A stretch of 64,000 nucleotides of DNA from Prolixibacteraceae bacterium JC049 (GTDB lineage: Bacteria; Bacteroidota; Bacteroidia; Bacteroidales; Prolixibacteraceae): NCBI GenBank assembly GCA_023369685.1, contig SACZ01000001.1, positions 372,381 to 436,380 on the forward strand, in the 5' to 3' direction. The notes beneath the pieces were generated by a model. That model searched no databases, was not told where the DNA came from, and worked only from the letters and a program-made list of their open reading frames with translations. Within the stretch, counting starts at the first letter, position 1. The number at the start of each line of letters is the position of its first letter. Below are positions 54,115 to 63,999 of this stretch, piece by piece. Position numbers and translations under genes: made by a program.

Positions 54115-57100
54115 CTAATCAGATGCTAATTTATCAGTAACTTTAGATTTGTTTTTTTTCGGTTTTGATAACCACTTAGTGTAACGTTTAAAAAGTTCAC
54201 TCCACGAGTTGAAATCTTCACGGTACGAAATACCTATTCCCTGAGTTGTCGGGGAAGAATCGTAGATAAGGTTATCGTTAGTTCTACTGAAAGCTTTCAG
54301 TTGTAGTTTGTTAGTCCATTTGAATATTACGTCGAAATCGCCAGTTAGCGTTTTGTCGTTCTTATTGTTACTGGTGCTATTCCCTAAATTTCCATTTACC
54401 ACCAGGCGGTTGTTGAAGAACTGGGTACTTAATGCCACTTCCACTTCATCGCTGGTTATTTCATCGGTGCCAGGACGATAATTAATACCCCAACTCCAGT
54501 CATCACTGATTTGAGACAGCCAGTTACTTAGTTGGTTAGATATAAGTTCTCCGGCAGATGTGTTAACAATATCACTATTATTGATTCCCCTTCCAGTGGT
54601 GGTTTGATATTGAGGTGGAGTATAGAAGCGACGCATTGCCAATAGCATCAAAATCTGTCTGTTCAAATCTTCCTGATTACTGATCATCATTTGGAATGCA
54701 TCTTTTACCTGTGGCTCGGCTGATGGTAGTTCAATACCAAACTTGATATTAGGAGAACTTAACATTCCATCAAGATTAATTTGACATTCAACAGGTATTC
54801 TGGAGCGCTGAATATCTTGTTGAGGATCGATACCAATCAATTCTGCTAATGGTAAATCTTTTATAGAAGCTCGAAGTTTATAAATACCACTTAAGTTAAT
54901 GTTAGCTTCGTAAGGGTCTCCATTCCAGTGTAATGTACCTCCGGGATTAATGGTGAAGTTTTTGTTTACGACATTCAATAAACTAAACTTGAAGGTTCCT
55001 CTATCTACCTTAACATCACCATACATTTCGAAAACCCCAAATCGATCCATTTGCAATTTCAGATTTCCTGTTCCGGAGCCTTTTAGAATTCCTCCGTAGT
55101 AAGAATCCATTAAAATTTGAATCTGAGCATCAGTGGTAGGTATAAGGTCGATATTTACTTCAACTCCTTCTGTCTGGTATGTTTCCTGTGCTTTTTCTGC
55201 TTTATTCGATTTAGAATCTTTAAAATGGACAAAAGAACTTTCTGCAATATATTCATTGTCATCAACTGGTATATAGATTTCAGTTCCTTTCTTAGTGCGA
55301 ACCTGCCCTCCTATTTTTACCAGTTTCCCTTTTCCTCCAATATTAACAATTCCTTGTGCATATGCGGTACCATAAAACTTCTCATTGTCCGATGCAGTTG
55401 TATTCAGAATCAGCATATCATCGGTAGTGATGTTTAGATTGTATTTCATGTTGGAGAAATACTCATGCTTAATATCACCATCGAAAAGCCCTTTGCGTCC
55501 CTTTTCGTCACTAATCACAATCTTATCAAAGATTAGCCTGTCAGGAGTAAAGTAAACGGTGTCTGAGAATGTATAATGGGTATTTAGGAAATTGATTTTT
55601 ATACTCGAGTTTTGTCCTAGTAGAGCTCCCTCTAGTTTTAGGTCGGGCCAATTACCAAATACACGCAGTTTTCCATATGCTCTTCCTTTAATCTCACTTA
55701 ACGATTCTGGATCCATAGTAAGGTTAACCACATTCATGTTTACCCCATCTACAACCGAGTGATAATCGAATTGATTCGCTGCAGGATCATAGTGTCCTTC
55801 CAGATTCAGTCGTGTTGTATCATTTTCAGTAACCTGAAGTTGAGATACGATTCGCGATGTTGTTTGGTCCCATTTATTAATTAGTTCAATATCACCAATG
55901 GGATAATTTTCAATAACGAAATCTTTGATGGTTAGATCGGAGTAAAACAGTTTCTCATTCCAGAAATCGTAAACTCCAGCTTCTCCGTTAAGCAGGCCAG
56001 ATAAACCACTTTTTGCCCCAATCAAATGATCGGCAACACCTAGTTGAATATTATCGAATTTTAAATTTAAACGTTTGGTTTTGTCTGAAGACAATGCGCC
56101 ATCTGCTTTAATTTGTTGGTTCCCCTGCTTAAGAGCAAAATGATTAATATCAATGTCTTTGGCATTAATGTTTACCTTACTTCGGGATAATGTCCAGAGA
56201 GAATCGGCTACATATACCTGAGATGGTAGGATGTTGAATTCAACAGGTGACTTCAGTGTGTCGTTATTGAAAACTGTGGCAAAATGAATATCTCCACTAT
56301 ATGTTTTTTCATGCCAGTTATTCCAATTGATATTGGTTTTTAGAGTATCATTTATGGCATCGTTGTGTAAACTGAAATTGTACAATTTCAATCCGCTGGC
56401 GTATGCCAATTCTTTACTTCTAAGTTTCAGCTTAAGATGATTATCTTTTTTGCCACTAGTTAATTCCAGGTTTTTGGCTTGTAGTTGATTGTAAGTTATT
56501 TCAGGAATAAAAGATTTAACTACTAAGTTGTTTTCTTTTTCATCAACTTGACCAATAAGATTAAATGGCGTTTTTACCTGTAGGTTGGGTTGAAGTATTT
56601 TCGAAATAGAGTTAATATCCTTTATTTGAAAATCGTAACTGAAAATATTCTTAGGTTTATTTTGCTCATGCTTTTCGAGGTTGGCAGATGGTAAAAATTG
56701 AGCAATGATGTGTTTTACCGACTCGCTTAAGCTTGAAAATGAATAATCTCCTTTTACTTCTCCATCAACATAATCAGACTGAATGGTTAGCATACGCTCT
56801 TGCTTAGTGGACTTGGTAGCTAATTGAAAATCTTTCAGATTCAATGTCCCATTTTCGTTTATGTATTGAGTGTTTACAATGCTAACAGCTCCCAGTACAT
56901 TATCTATCGATTTTGCTTTAAAGTTAGCTAATACAGTGCTTTTTAGCAGTGCTGTTTTATCGTCTCCTGTCAAATGAATTGCTGCTAAGTTGGCATGCTT
57001 AATGTTGGTGGTGAAATTGAATTCAGATGTTTCCGGATTCAAATCAATTTTTCCTCTAAAGTCCATTGCCAGATTGGGATCAGTGATTTCCACTTTACCA

Positions 57101-58644
57101 TCGAACTTACGTTCATTAAGGTCACCCTTCAGCTGAATGTTACGAAGGCGATATTGATTGAAATCCAAACTATCAATAACACCGTCTACAACAGCTTGTG
57201 TAAGTCCGTTTGCTGGGCGAATACCATTTATATCTCCATTCAGAGTAATTGCTCCAATGGCGCTTTTAGGCAAAAGTTTTTCAATCTGGAAGTTGTGTGT
57301 CTTCAGATGTCCTTTAAATCGGATGTTTTTCGCCGAGTCGGGTTTGAATGATAAATCGGAAACAATTTTTCCCATATCACTTTCCAGCATTCCAAAAGCT
57401 ACAAAGTCGGTGGTAAAACCGGTAAAACTACCTCTGTATTTTATTAACCCGGCATTGGCCAGATTTTCAGGTAAGTTTAACTGCTCACTCTGAGCACTAT
57501 TGGGTAGGTGGATTTTAGAAATATCGGCAAATGATGTTGCTGCTTCTTTTACCTCCAGGTTTAAAAAAGAAGTTTCAGGAGCAGTCAGACCATTCAGGTA
57601 GAAACTTCCTAGAAGGCGTGATTCTTCTCCAAAATTGATATCAATATTTTTTCCTCTTAATGCGTCAACACGTCCACTAATAAGCCCCGATAGGTTTACA
57701 CGCAGATTCATTCCTTTCAAATCAGGAACAAGCATCGCAATATCAGTCAAACTAACATATGATGATTGTAAATCGAATAGCAGTTTTAAATCACCAACAT
57801 TGTTGGTTCTGTTATAACGTTTCGAGTTTATCTGTAGTTGTGGCAGATCAATTTTTGAATATTTCGTGATAAGGTTTACTTTTTTCAGCGAAATTTCATT
57901 TTCCGATAAAAGAACTGCCCCGTTTAGCTTGCGAATCTCAATACCATGTTGCTCTTTTAGTGTAAAGTTCTTTAAGTTGAAATTGATTGAATCATCATTT
58001 ATAGCAATATCGTTAACATGAATATTTACTCCGTTTAGCTGAAGGTCAATTGGTGTTTTCGATTTCTGATCGAGAAAGTTTACCTGAGAATTATTAAATA
58101 TGAAATCGCGGCAAATCAGTTTTAATGGAGTTGATATGGTATCTGTTGATAAAGTATCGGAGAATGTGGTATCATTCATCGCTTCAGTCAAAAACTGATA
58201 ATTGAATTCTTCGGAGCTTTTTAAACGCTTAATATTGGTTTTTACATCGGTGGTTTGAATCGATTTTAAAACAAAATTTTCATTGTCATCACTCCATGAT
58301 TCAATAAAACAGCTCACATCCTTAGCATAGAGAAGGGTGTCTTTTTGTTGATCTTTTATTAACACATCTGACAAAATCAATTTGTACCAACCTATATCTA
58401 CTGACTTTATTGAAATTTCGGTATTTAAATTCTTAGAAAGGGAAGCAACAATTTTATCGATAATAACCGATTGAACTACTTTGGTTTGAAGTAATAAATA
58501 GGCAATTACTGGCAAAAGAAAGATGGCCACTAATATGCTTAATAATATTTTCCTAGTTTTTTTGATAACTTTGCTTCCTATTTTGCAACAAAATAAGTGA
58601 AAAAGGTGGTATTTACATACCCAAATTGAAGTTAAAATTTGCAA
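54115..58644 (-). CDS. TamB/DUF490-family translocation and assembly protein
   Basis: A giant envelope protein of about 1480-1509 residues, presumably spanning the periplasm as a beta-helix groove for lipid or protein transport to the outer membrane. One N-terminal transmembrane helix (KILLSILVAIFLLPVIAYLLL) precedes a long repetitive beta region; the C-terminal DUF490 domain (about 1150-1450) is recognisable (GVFEMYGDVKVDRGTFKFSL, INLSGIYKLRA, MISNQEDLNRQILMLLA). No ATG occurs in frame near the start: the first candidate is the TTG at 58644, and residues before the VIKKTRK segment look untypical. The real start is therefore uncertain. Confidence 0.85.
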   Translation of the reverse strand: MQILTSIWVCKYHLFHLFCCKIGSKVIKKTRKILLSILVAIFLLPVIAYLLLQTKVVQSVIIDKIVASLSKNLNTEISIKSVDIGWYKLILSDVLIKDQQKDTLLYAKDVSCFIESWSDDNENFVLKSIQTTDVKTNIKRLKSSEEFNYQFLTEAMNDTTFSDTLSTDTISTPLKLICRDFIFNNSQVNFLDQKSKTPIDLQLNGVNIHVNDIAINDDSINFNLKNFTLKEQHGIEIRKLNGAVLLSENEISLKKVNLITKYSKIDLPQLQINSKRYNRTNNVGDLKLLFDLQSSYVSLTDIAMLVPDLKGMNLRVNLSGLISGRVDALRGKNIDINFGEESRLLGSFYLNGLTAPETSFLNLEVKEAATSFADISKIHLPNSAQSEQLNLPENLANAGLIKYRGSFTGFTTDFVAFGMLESDMGKIVSDLSFKPDSAKNIRFKGHLKTHNFQIEKLLPKSAIGAITLNGDINGIRPANGLTQAVVDGVIDSLDFNQYRLRNIQLKGDLNERKFDGKVEITDPNLAMDFRGKIDLNPETSEFNFTTNIKHANLAAIHLTGDDKTALLKSTVLANFKAKSIDNVLGAVSIVNTQYINENGTLNLKDFQLATKSTKQERMLTIQSDYVDGEVKGDYSFSSLSESVKHIIAQFLPSANLEKHEQNKPKNIFSYDFQIKDINSISKILQPNLQVKTPFNLIGQVDEKENNLVVKSFIPEITYNQLQAKNLELTSGKKDNHLKLKLRSKELAYASGLKLYNFSLHNDAINDTLKTNINWNNWHEKTYSGDIHFATVFNNDTLKSPVEFNILPSQVYVADSLWTLSRSKVNINAKDIDINHFALKQGNQQIKADGALSSDKTKRLNLKFDNIQLGVADHLIGAKSGLSGLLNGEAGVYDFWNEKLFYSDLTIKDFVIENYPIGDIELINKWDQTTSRIVSQLQVTENDTTRLNLEGHYDPAANQFDYHSVVDGVNMNVVNLTMDPESLSEIKGRAYGKLRVFGNWPDLKLEGALLGQNSSIKINFLNTHYTFSDTVYFTPDRLIFDKIVISDEKGRKGLFDGDIKHEYFSNMKYNLNITTDDMLILNTTASDNEKFYGTAYAQGIVNIGGKGKLVKIGGQVRTKKGTEIYIPVDDNEYIAESSFVHFKDSKSNKAEKAQETYQTEGVEVNIDLIPTTDAQIQILMDSYYGGILKGSGTGNLKLQMDRFGVFEMYGDVKVDRGTFKFSLLNVVNKNFTINPGGTLHWNGDPYEANINLSGIYKLRASIKDLPLAELIGIDPQQDIQRSRIPVECQINLDGMLSSPNIKFGIELPSAEPQVKDAFQMMISNQEDLNRQILMLLAMRRFYTPPQYQTTTGRGINNSDIVNTSAGELISNQLSNWLSQISDDWSWGINYRPGTDEITSDEVEVALSTQFFNNRLVVNGNLGNSTSNNKNDKTLTGDFDVIFKWTNKLQLKAFSRTNDNLIYDSSPTTQGIGISYREDFNSWSELFKRYTKWLSKPKKNKSKVTDKLASD

Positions 58645-58693
58645 AAATTATTCCAAATTGAAGGAAGTGCAATAGTAACAAGCGATTTTGATT

Positions 58694-59731
58694 ATGACAG
58701 AGAAGAAAGATGTTACAATATTAGCGATTGAATCGTCGTGTGATGATACATCGGCTGCCGTAATTCGCAATGAGTCTATATTGTCGAATGTAGTTGCCGG
58801 GCAGAAAGTGCATGAAGAGTATGGTGGTGTAGTACCTGAGTTAGCTTCCAGAGCTCATCAGCAACACATTATCCCAGTTGTCGATAAGGCAATTAAAGAG
58901 GCAAATGTAAAACGAGAAGAGATTGATGCTATTGCATTTACTCGTGGACCAGGCCTGTTAGGTTCTTTATTAGTTGGTACTTCGTTTGCAAAAGGTTTTG
59001 CTTTGGCATCTAATATTCCAATGGTAGAGGTGAATCACTTGCAAGGTCATGTTTTGGCTCATTTTATTCAGGAAGAAGGAGAAGAGCATAAAGCACCTGA
59101 ATTTCCATTTTTATGTCTGTTAGTTTCAGGTGGAAACTCGCAAATTATTGTGGTTCGCGACCATTTAGATATGGAAGTGATTGGTCAGACTATTGATGAT
59201 GCAGCAGGTGAAGCTTTTGATAAGTGTGCTAAAGTAATGGGGCTTCCTTATCCGGGAGGACCACTAATTGACAAGTTGGCCAAACAAGGAAATCCTGATC
59301 GATTCCAATTCTCGAAGCCACGTATTGCCGGATTAGATTATAGTTTCAGCGGACTGAAAACATCGTTCTTGTATTTCTTGCGCGATCAGTTGAAGGAAAA
59401 TCCAGATTTCATCGATGAAAATAAAGAAGACATCTGTGCTTCTCTTCAGAAAACAATTATCGATATATTATTGAATAAATTGATAAAAGCAGCCAAAGAG
59501 ACCGGAATTAAAGAGGTAACAGTTGCTGGAGGTGTTTCTGCCAACTCTGGATTAAGAGATGGACTGACAGAAGAAGCTAAAAAGCGAGGATGGAACTTGT
59601 TTATTCCGAAGTTTGCCTATACAACCGATAATGCTGCAATGATTGCAATCACTGGATATTATCGCTACATGAAAGGCGAATTTGTAGACCAAAGTGTTGC
59701 TCCATATGCACGCATGGTAATTAATGGATAA
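58694..59731 (+). CDS. tsaD: tRNA N6-adenosine threonylcarbamoyltransferase
   Basis: Catalyses the last step of t6A37 synthesis in tRNAs reading ANN codons. It has 345 residues from the ATG at 58694 (MTEKKDVT); a TTG at 58688 is possible. Family marks: AIESSCDDTSAAVI, the metal-binding histidines in SRAHQQHI, the SGGNSQII loop and AGGVSANSGLRD. It is divergent from tamB with about 50 bp between, and is followed by a strong terminator. Partners TsaB/TsaE are elsewhere. Confidence 0.96.
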   Translation: MTEKKDVTILAIESSCDDTSAAVIRNESILSNVVAGQKVHEEYGGVVPELASRAHQQHIIPVVDKAIKEANVKREEIDAIAFTRGPGLLGSLLVGTSFAKGFALASNIPMVEVNHLQGHVLAHFIQEEGEEHKAPEFPFLCLLVSGGNSQIIVVRDHLDMEVIGQTIDDAAGEAFDKCAKVMGLPYPGGPLIDKLAKQGNPDRFQFSKPRIAGLDYSFSGLKTSFLYFLRDQLKENPDFIDENKEDICASLQKTIIDILLNKLIKAAKETGIKEVTVAGGVSANSGLRDGLTEEAKKRGWNLFIPKFAYTTDNAAMIAITGYYRYMKGEFVDQSVAPYARMVING

Positions 59732-59773
59732 TTGTGTCTTGCTTTGGCAAGATGACTAAATATTTTATGGAAG

Positions 59774-59813
59774 AAGGATGATAGTCGTTATAGTAGATTA
59801 TCATCCTTTTTAA
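59774..59813 (+). terminator. terminator of tsaD
   Basis: Stem 59774-59783 / 59799-59808 (aaggatgata / tatcatcctt), then tttta. It overlaps the gene-free interval 59732-60016, which otherwise holds AT-rich repeated words. Confidence 0.75.
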
Positions 59814-59956
59814 GCAATTTAGACCTCTGATAAAGGCTCTATAAATTGTATCGTTCAATTGCAGATTGCAGGATTGTAAGATGTTAGAATTCATCATGGA
59901 ATAAAATGGAGGTAATTCCTTTCATACAATCTGAATATCTGTCAATCGAAATATAT

Positions 59957-59982
59957 TGCTTCAAATAGTTTAATTTGAAGCA
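59957..59982 (+). promoter_or_regulatory. perfect inverted repeat upstream of the U32 gene
   Basis: tgcttcaaat at 59957-59966 is exactly complementary to atttgaagca at 59973-59982, loop agttta. It has no T run and ends 34 bp before the start codon, so it may be an operator or a leader hairpin. Confidence 0.45.
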
Positions 59983-60016
59983 TTAGTTATATTGAATTTT
60001 AGAAAAGTAAGATTAA

Positions 60017-61999
60017 ATGATTAAGCCCGAATTATTACTACCTGTTGGTAATGTCGAGAATTTTTATGCAGCTATTGAAGGCGGTGCCGATGCCGTTTTT
60101 TTAGGATTGAAAGATTTTAATGCGAGAGGACGAGCTGCCAATTTTACCAATAAGCAATTGGCTGAAATAGTCCAGGTTGCTAAAGAGCGGGGAGTGAAGA
60201 TTTATGTAACACTGAATATCATCATCAAGAATGATGAGCTGCTGACGCTGTTAGATACATTAAATTTGTTGGAAAAGTCGGGCGTTGCAGCAGTAATTAT
60301 TCAGGACTGGGGAGTATATCATTTAATCAAACAATATTTCCCTAAACTGGAAGTACATGCCAGTACTCAAATGGCTAATCACAATTCTGTTGGAGTAAAT
60401 CATGCCAGTAAGTTGGGAATTGCCCGAACTATTCTGGCACGAGAATTAACTTATCTTGAATTGAAAGCAATTAGTGAGCGAAGTAAAAGTGAAATTGAAG
60501 TTTTTTCGCATGGTGCTTTGTGTTACTCTTTCTCTGGAATGTGTCTGTTTAGTAGTTTTTTGGGTGGTTCTGGTGCTAACCGAGGTCTGTGTGCTCAGCC
60601 ATGTCGACGAGGCTACAAGAGTGGACGTGATGAAAAGTATGTATTCAGCTTGAAAGATAATCAGTTGATTGACTTGATCCCTCAGTTTGCCAAAATGGGA
60701 GTTGCTTCTATTAAAATTGAAGGGCGTTTGAAGTCGGCTGAATATGTATACCGAGTAGCAAAAGCTTACAGAATGATGCTGGACGATCACTCTAAATTAG
60801 ATGAAGCCAAGCAATTGCTAAATTTAGATTTTGGTCGCGAAAAAACAGCTTACTTCATGGGGGGAGATGTGAGTAAAAGTATCTCACAAACACCTAACAT
60901 GGGATTGTTTATTGGTAAAGTGCTAAAACAGCATGATGGGCTTTTAGAATTTACATCGCACTATTCGTTAGAAGAAGGAAATCGTGTACGAATGCGCTCC
61001 TCAAAGGGAGACAACCGAAAAGCAATTAAGTTGCGTCAACTTAAGACGAAGGGCAACGATAGATATAGTGTTCAGCTGGATAAGACCGATGTGGTGAAAG
61101 GTGATTTAGTCTTTTTAATGGGACTTAATCAGGATAAATTCCCGGCAAAATTACAAGGAGGTGTTCGTCCAATAAAAGCATTTTTGCCGCAAGGGAAGAA
61201 AATCCAGATGCTGAAAACAGTCACAAAGCCCAAGAACTTAAAGTTAGAAGAACTTTTTGTTCGAATTGATAAAGTGGCTTGGTTGCGTAAAGTGTGGCTA
61301 GACGATATCGATGGTTTAATTATGCGTTTCCCAAAACGTCAATGGGCAGAGCTGAAAACAGATGCTCCTTTCATTCAAAAAAATATCGATCGATTCATTA
61401 TTGAATTGCCGAAGTTTATCCCGGAAACGGAATTAGAGTTTTATCGAAGCCTGTGTAAGAAAATGGCGAAAAAGGGAGTGCGCCGTTTCATGATTAGCCA
61501 TTTATCTCAAACCGAACTGTTGCCTCATAATGTCCAGATTTTGGCAGGAGAAAATATTTATGTGGCCAATGATGTTACAGCTTCATTGTTGAATAAACAA
61601 GGTGTTGAGATATTTACTTACCCACAGGAGAACGATCTGGATAACCTACTTTCCATGAGAAATAAATCGGGAATTGTTCCTGTTTATTTTTATCCGGAAC
61701 TATTTTACTCCAGAATGCCAGTAAAACTTGATCGTTCAGAAGAGGTATTTTTGGATGATAATAACAATGAATATAAAAGGGAAGTAGTGGATGGAATAAC
61801 TATTGTTTATCCAACCATTCCTGTAGCAATAACACAACATACAAGTATGCTGTGGCAAAAAGGATTCAGAAGAATAATGCTTGATTTTTCGGGAGAAAAT
61901 ATTTCGAAAAACATATATCGAAAGGTATTTAAACGCATGCGCCGCTCGGAGCAAATTCAGCCCTCCAGTTCATTCAACTTCAGAAAAGGTTTAAAATAA
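60017..61999 (+). CDS. U32-family peptidase-like protein (RlhA/TrhP type)
   Basis: A 660-residue member of the U32 family. Characterised relatives are RNA hydroxylases: TrhP on tRNA and RlhA on 23S rRNA. The N-terminal TIM-barrel-like region (about 1-260) has ELLLPVGNVENFYAAIEGGADAVFLGL, the cysteines in LCAQPCRRGY, and KIEGRLKSAEYVYRV. A C-terminal part of about 300 residues (DUF3656-like position) makes it RlhA-like in length, but I cannot confirm the substrate. Monocistronic. Confidence 0.88.
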   Translation: MIKPELLLPVGNVENFYAAIEGGADAVFLGLKDFNARGRAANFTNKQLAEIVQVAKERGVKIYVTLNIIIKNDELLTLLDTLNLLEKSGVAAVIIQDWGVYHLIKQYFPKLEVHASTQMANHNSVGVNHASKLGIARTILARELTYLELKAISERSKSEIEVFSHGALCYSFSGMCLFSSFLGGSGANRGLCAQPCRRGYKSGRDEKYVFSLKDNQLIDLIPQFAKMGVASIKIEGRLKSAEYVYRVAKAYRMMLDDHSKLDEAKQLLNLDFGREKTAYFMGGDVSKSISQTPNMGLFIGKVLKQHDGLLEFTSHYSLEEGNRVRMRSSKGDNRKAIKLRQLKTKGNDRYSVQLDKTDVVKGDLVFLMGLNQDKFPAKLQGGVRPIKAFLPQGKKIQMLKTVTKPKNLKLEELFVRIDKVAWLRKVWLDDIDGLIMRFPKRQWAELKTDAPFIQKNIDRFIIELPKFIPETELEFYRSLCKKMAKKGVRRFMISHLSQTELLPHNVQILAGENIYVANDVTASLLNKQGVEIFTYPQENDLDNLLSMRNKSGIVPVYFYPELFYSRMPVKLDRSEEVFLDDNNNEYKREVVDGITIVYPTIPVAITQHTSMLWQKGFRRIMLDFSGENISKNIYRKVFKRMRRSEQIQPSSSFNFRKGLK

Positions 62000-62006
62000 C
62001 GAAGAA

Positions 62007-62042
62007 GGGATCGTATTAAAGAAATTATACGATCCCAGTTTT
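62007..62042 (+). terminator. terminator of the U32 gene
   Basis: Stem 62007-62016 / 62027-62036 (gggatcgtat / atacgatccc), then agtttt. Confidence 0.75.
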
Positions 62043-62327
62043 GCTGTTTTGTAAAACCTCCATTGGTAACCAACACAGAAAATAATAGTTGGTATAGTTA
62101 CACCTCTTAAAGTTACCAAGGAGCCCTATAATGTATTCCGACATAAATGTATTTATTCTTGTTTATATAAAAAAGTATATTACACTATCTTTTATGAATA
62201 GTGTTTGAGTAATGCTAAAATGAATCTTATACTGGATTAGTGGCAATACTTGTAGAATATAGTATTGTGGGAAAGCTTTTTCAGAAGAAAAATGGGGATA
62301 ATTATTAGCGTGATAACACTTTTATAA

Positions 62328-62360
62328 ACGAAAAAATCCCGGGCGTACCTCCCAGGATTT
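62328..62360 (-). terminator. terminator of the minus-strand exported protein gene
   Basis: aaatcccggg at 62334-62343 and cccaggattt at 62351-62360 pair with one C-A mismatch. On the minus strand a T run follows (A run 62331-62336). It is 47 bp past the stop codon. Confidence 0.6.
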
Positions 62361-62406
62361 CATTGTTTGCATACCCATAGCTTATAAGTTTGCGCGCTAT
62401 GTTCGG

Positions 62407-62901
62407 TTAAAATGAAGGTCTATATTCTGCTTTTATTAGGTTTGGAAAATAGCAGGCAATAAGGCCTAAAAATTGTTCTTCCGTTTTGGGTTTCTGTGTA
62501 ATTATCTTTTGCATATCGTATTGCTTCGGATCCAAGTATTTTTTTACTACAGAAGCTGACATGCTACGTTGCTTAGAATTTAACTTCTTCACTCCGAATA
62601 CCCCTTTATTACACAGGTAAGCTACTTCAAATGACTCTGAACGTACGATGAAATTCTTACACTTCTTTGTCTTTTGAACACCAATAAGGAATTTTTGAGT
62701 AGTATTTTCGTAATTCAATTCGAAGGTTTTAATGGCGTGCCCGTCAACCATCATTTTTTCACTTACTTCTTTAATTGAATATTTACCAAAATCAGTAGGA
62801 GTCGTGCCAGTCAGTTCGGTAGCAAACTTGGTGGCAAATGTTGATGTCACTACAAACATGAGTAGCAACAAGGTACTAGAAACGGTTTTAAATGTTTTCA
62901 T
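62407..62901 (-). CDS. exported protein of unknown function
   Basis: A 164-residue protein. Signal peptide about 1-23 (TVSSTLLLLMFVVTSTFA). The mature part (about 140 residues) is rich in Lys and beta-prone segments, with three cysteines (KKCKNF, AYLCNKG, LIACYF) and LDPKQYDMQKII toward the end. I do not recognise a family. It has its own -7 element at 62954-62961 and a terminator. Envelope location is inferred. Confidence 0.75.
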   Translation of the reverse strand: MKTFKTVSSTLLLLMFVVTSTFATKFATELTGTTPTDFGKYSIKEVSEKMMVDGHAIKTFELNYENTTQKFLIGVQKTKKCKNFIVRSESFEVAYLCNKGVFGVKKLNSKQRSMSASVVKKYLDPKQYDMQKIITQKPKTEEQFLGLIACYFPNLIKAEYRPSF

Positions 62902-62953
62902 GACAACGATGTTTTAAATAGTTTACAGATATGAGATGTGTGTTTTCTTACTT

Positions 62954-62961
62954 CAAATGTA
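62954..62961 (-). promoter_or_regulatory. -7 element of the exported protein gene
   Basis: Minus-strand TACATTTG (plus caaatgta) matches TAnnTTTG, 53 bp before the start codon. The UpxY gene has the same 8-mer. Confidence 0.45.
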
Positions 62962-63114
62962 TAGTGGATTAAATTGGAAGAGAAAATTATTCTATAAACA
63001 GGTGCCAGAAAACGATGAACAGAATTGATTCGTCGATAAGCTTATGTGGAGAGGTAAAATGTTGTCGGAATGTAAATGAAGTGTTAATAACGTGCAGTAG
63101 GACAGTGTGTTATA

Positions 63115-63140
63115 AAGAAGGGGTTAATGGTCCCCTTCTT
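63115..63140 (-). terminator. hairpin overlapping the rlmN stop codon
   Basis: aagaagggg at 63115-63123 and ccccttctt at 63132-63140 pair perfectly, loop 8 nt. One arm includes the last rlmN codons. On the minus strand it is followed by ttataa, so the T run is weak. Confidence 0.5.
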
Positions 63141-63999
63141 GCTTTTTTAGAAGTTCTTTCGTTGATAATAAGCCACATGCAGCAAAAATATCTTCTCCGC
63201 GCGACTTTCTTATGGTGGTCATAATTCCCTTTGAAATAAGTTGATCTCTGAACTGTTCCATTTTCTCAATTGATGTTCCTTCCAATGGCGTTCCCGGAAT
63301 AGGATGGAAACGGATTAAATTGATGCGACAGTTTAACCCATTTAATAATCGAGCCAGTTCTTTCACATGTTTCGAACTATCGTTAATTCCTTTAAACATG
63401 ATATATTCAAACGACACTCTTCGGTGTTGTGTAAATTCGTATGAGCGCAACTCATCAATTATTTCAGAAATTGGATATACATTCTGAATAGGCATTATCT
63501 CTTTTCGTTCTTCATCGAAAGGAGTATGTAATGAGATAGCCAGATGGCACTTGCTGTTAGCCAGGAAAGTACGCATTGCAGGAATAATACCAATGGTTGA
63601 AACAGTAATTCTTTTAGGACTCCAGCCAAAACCATAATCAGAAGTCAAAATTTCGGTACTTTTCATTACCCCTTCAATATTGTCGAATGGTTCACCCATT
63701 CCCATGTATACAATATTGGTTAACTTTTCGAATTCGGGAAGACTTTTGATTTGATTAATAATTTGTCCCGTTGATAATTGTCCTTGGAAACCTTGTTTGG
63801 CTGTCATGCAAAACAGACAACCCATTTTGCATCCTATTTGTGATGAAACACAAAGCGTTGCTCTGTCTTTGTCTGGAATATATGCCGCTTCAATAAACTT
63901 ATCAGTAGCTGTGGGGTACAAATACTTCTTTGTGCCATCAACCGATGTTTGAACCTTCACAGGAGCTACATAACCTATCTCAAATTGCTCGTTCAGCAA
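63124..63999 (-). CDS. rlmN: 23S rRNA (adenine(2503)-C(2))-methyltransferase, 5' end outside window
   Basis: Radical SAM methyltransferase acting on A2503 of 23S rRNA and A37 of some tRNAs. About 291 residues are visible, lacking roughly 55 N-terminal residues: the frame is open to the window edge and the codon at 63999 is an internal Leu. The SAM cluster motif is CKMGCLFC, and the methyl-carrying cysteine region is RGEDIFAACGLLS. GMGEPFDN and the ISLHTPFDEERKEIMP segment are typical. Followed by a hairpin at the stop. Confidence 0.93.
   Translation of the reverse strand: MLNEQFEIGYVAPVKVQTSVDGTKKYLYPTATDKFIEAAYIPDKDRATLCVSSQIGCKMGCLFCMTAKQGFQGQLSTGQIINQIKSLPEFEKLTNIVYMGMGEPFDNIEGVMKSTEILTSDYGFGWSPKRITVSTIGIIPAMRTFLANSKCHLAISLHTPFDEERKEIMPIQNVYPISEIIDELRSYEFTQHRRVSFEYIMFKGINDSSKHVKELARLLNGLNCRINLIRFHPIPGTPLEGTSIEKMEQFRDQLISKGIMTTIRKSRGEDIFAACGLLSTKELLKKQEGDH

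Larger units (their letters stand above)
62000..62406. other. gene-free region between the U32 gene and a minus-strand gene
   Basis: About 400 bp without a credible gene. It holds the U32 terminator, a bulged 12-bp long-range stem (62058-62070 / 62112-62123), a 7-bp hairpin (62182-62188 / 62198-62204) and a terminator for the minus-strand gene. A small RNA is possible but not shown. Confidence 0.45.
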
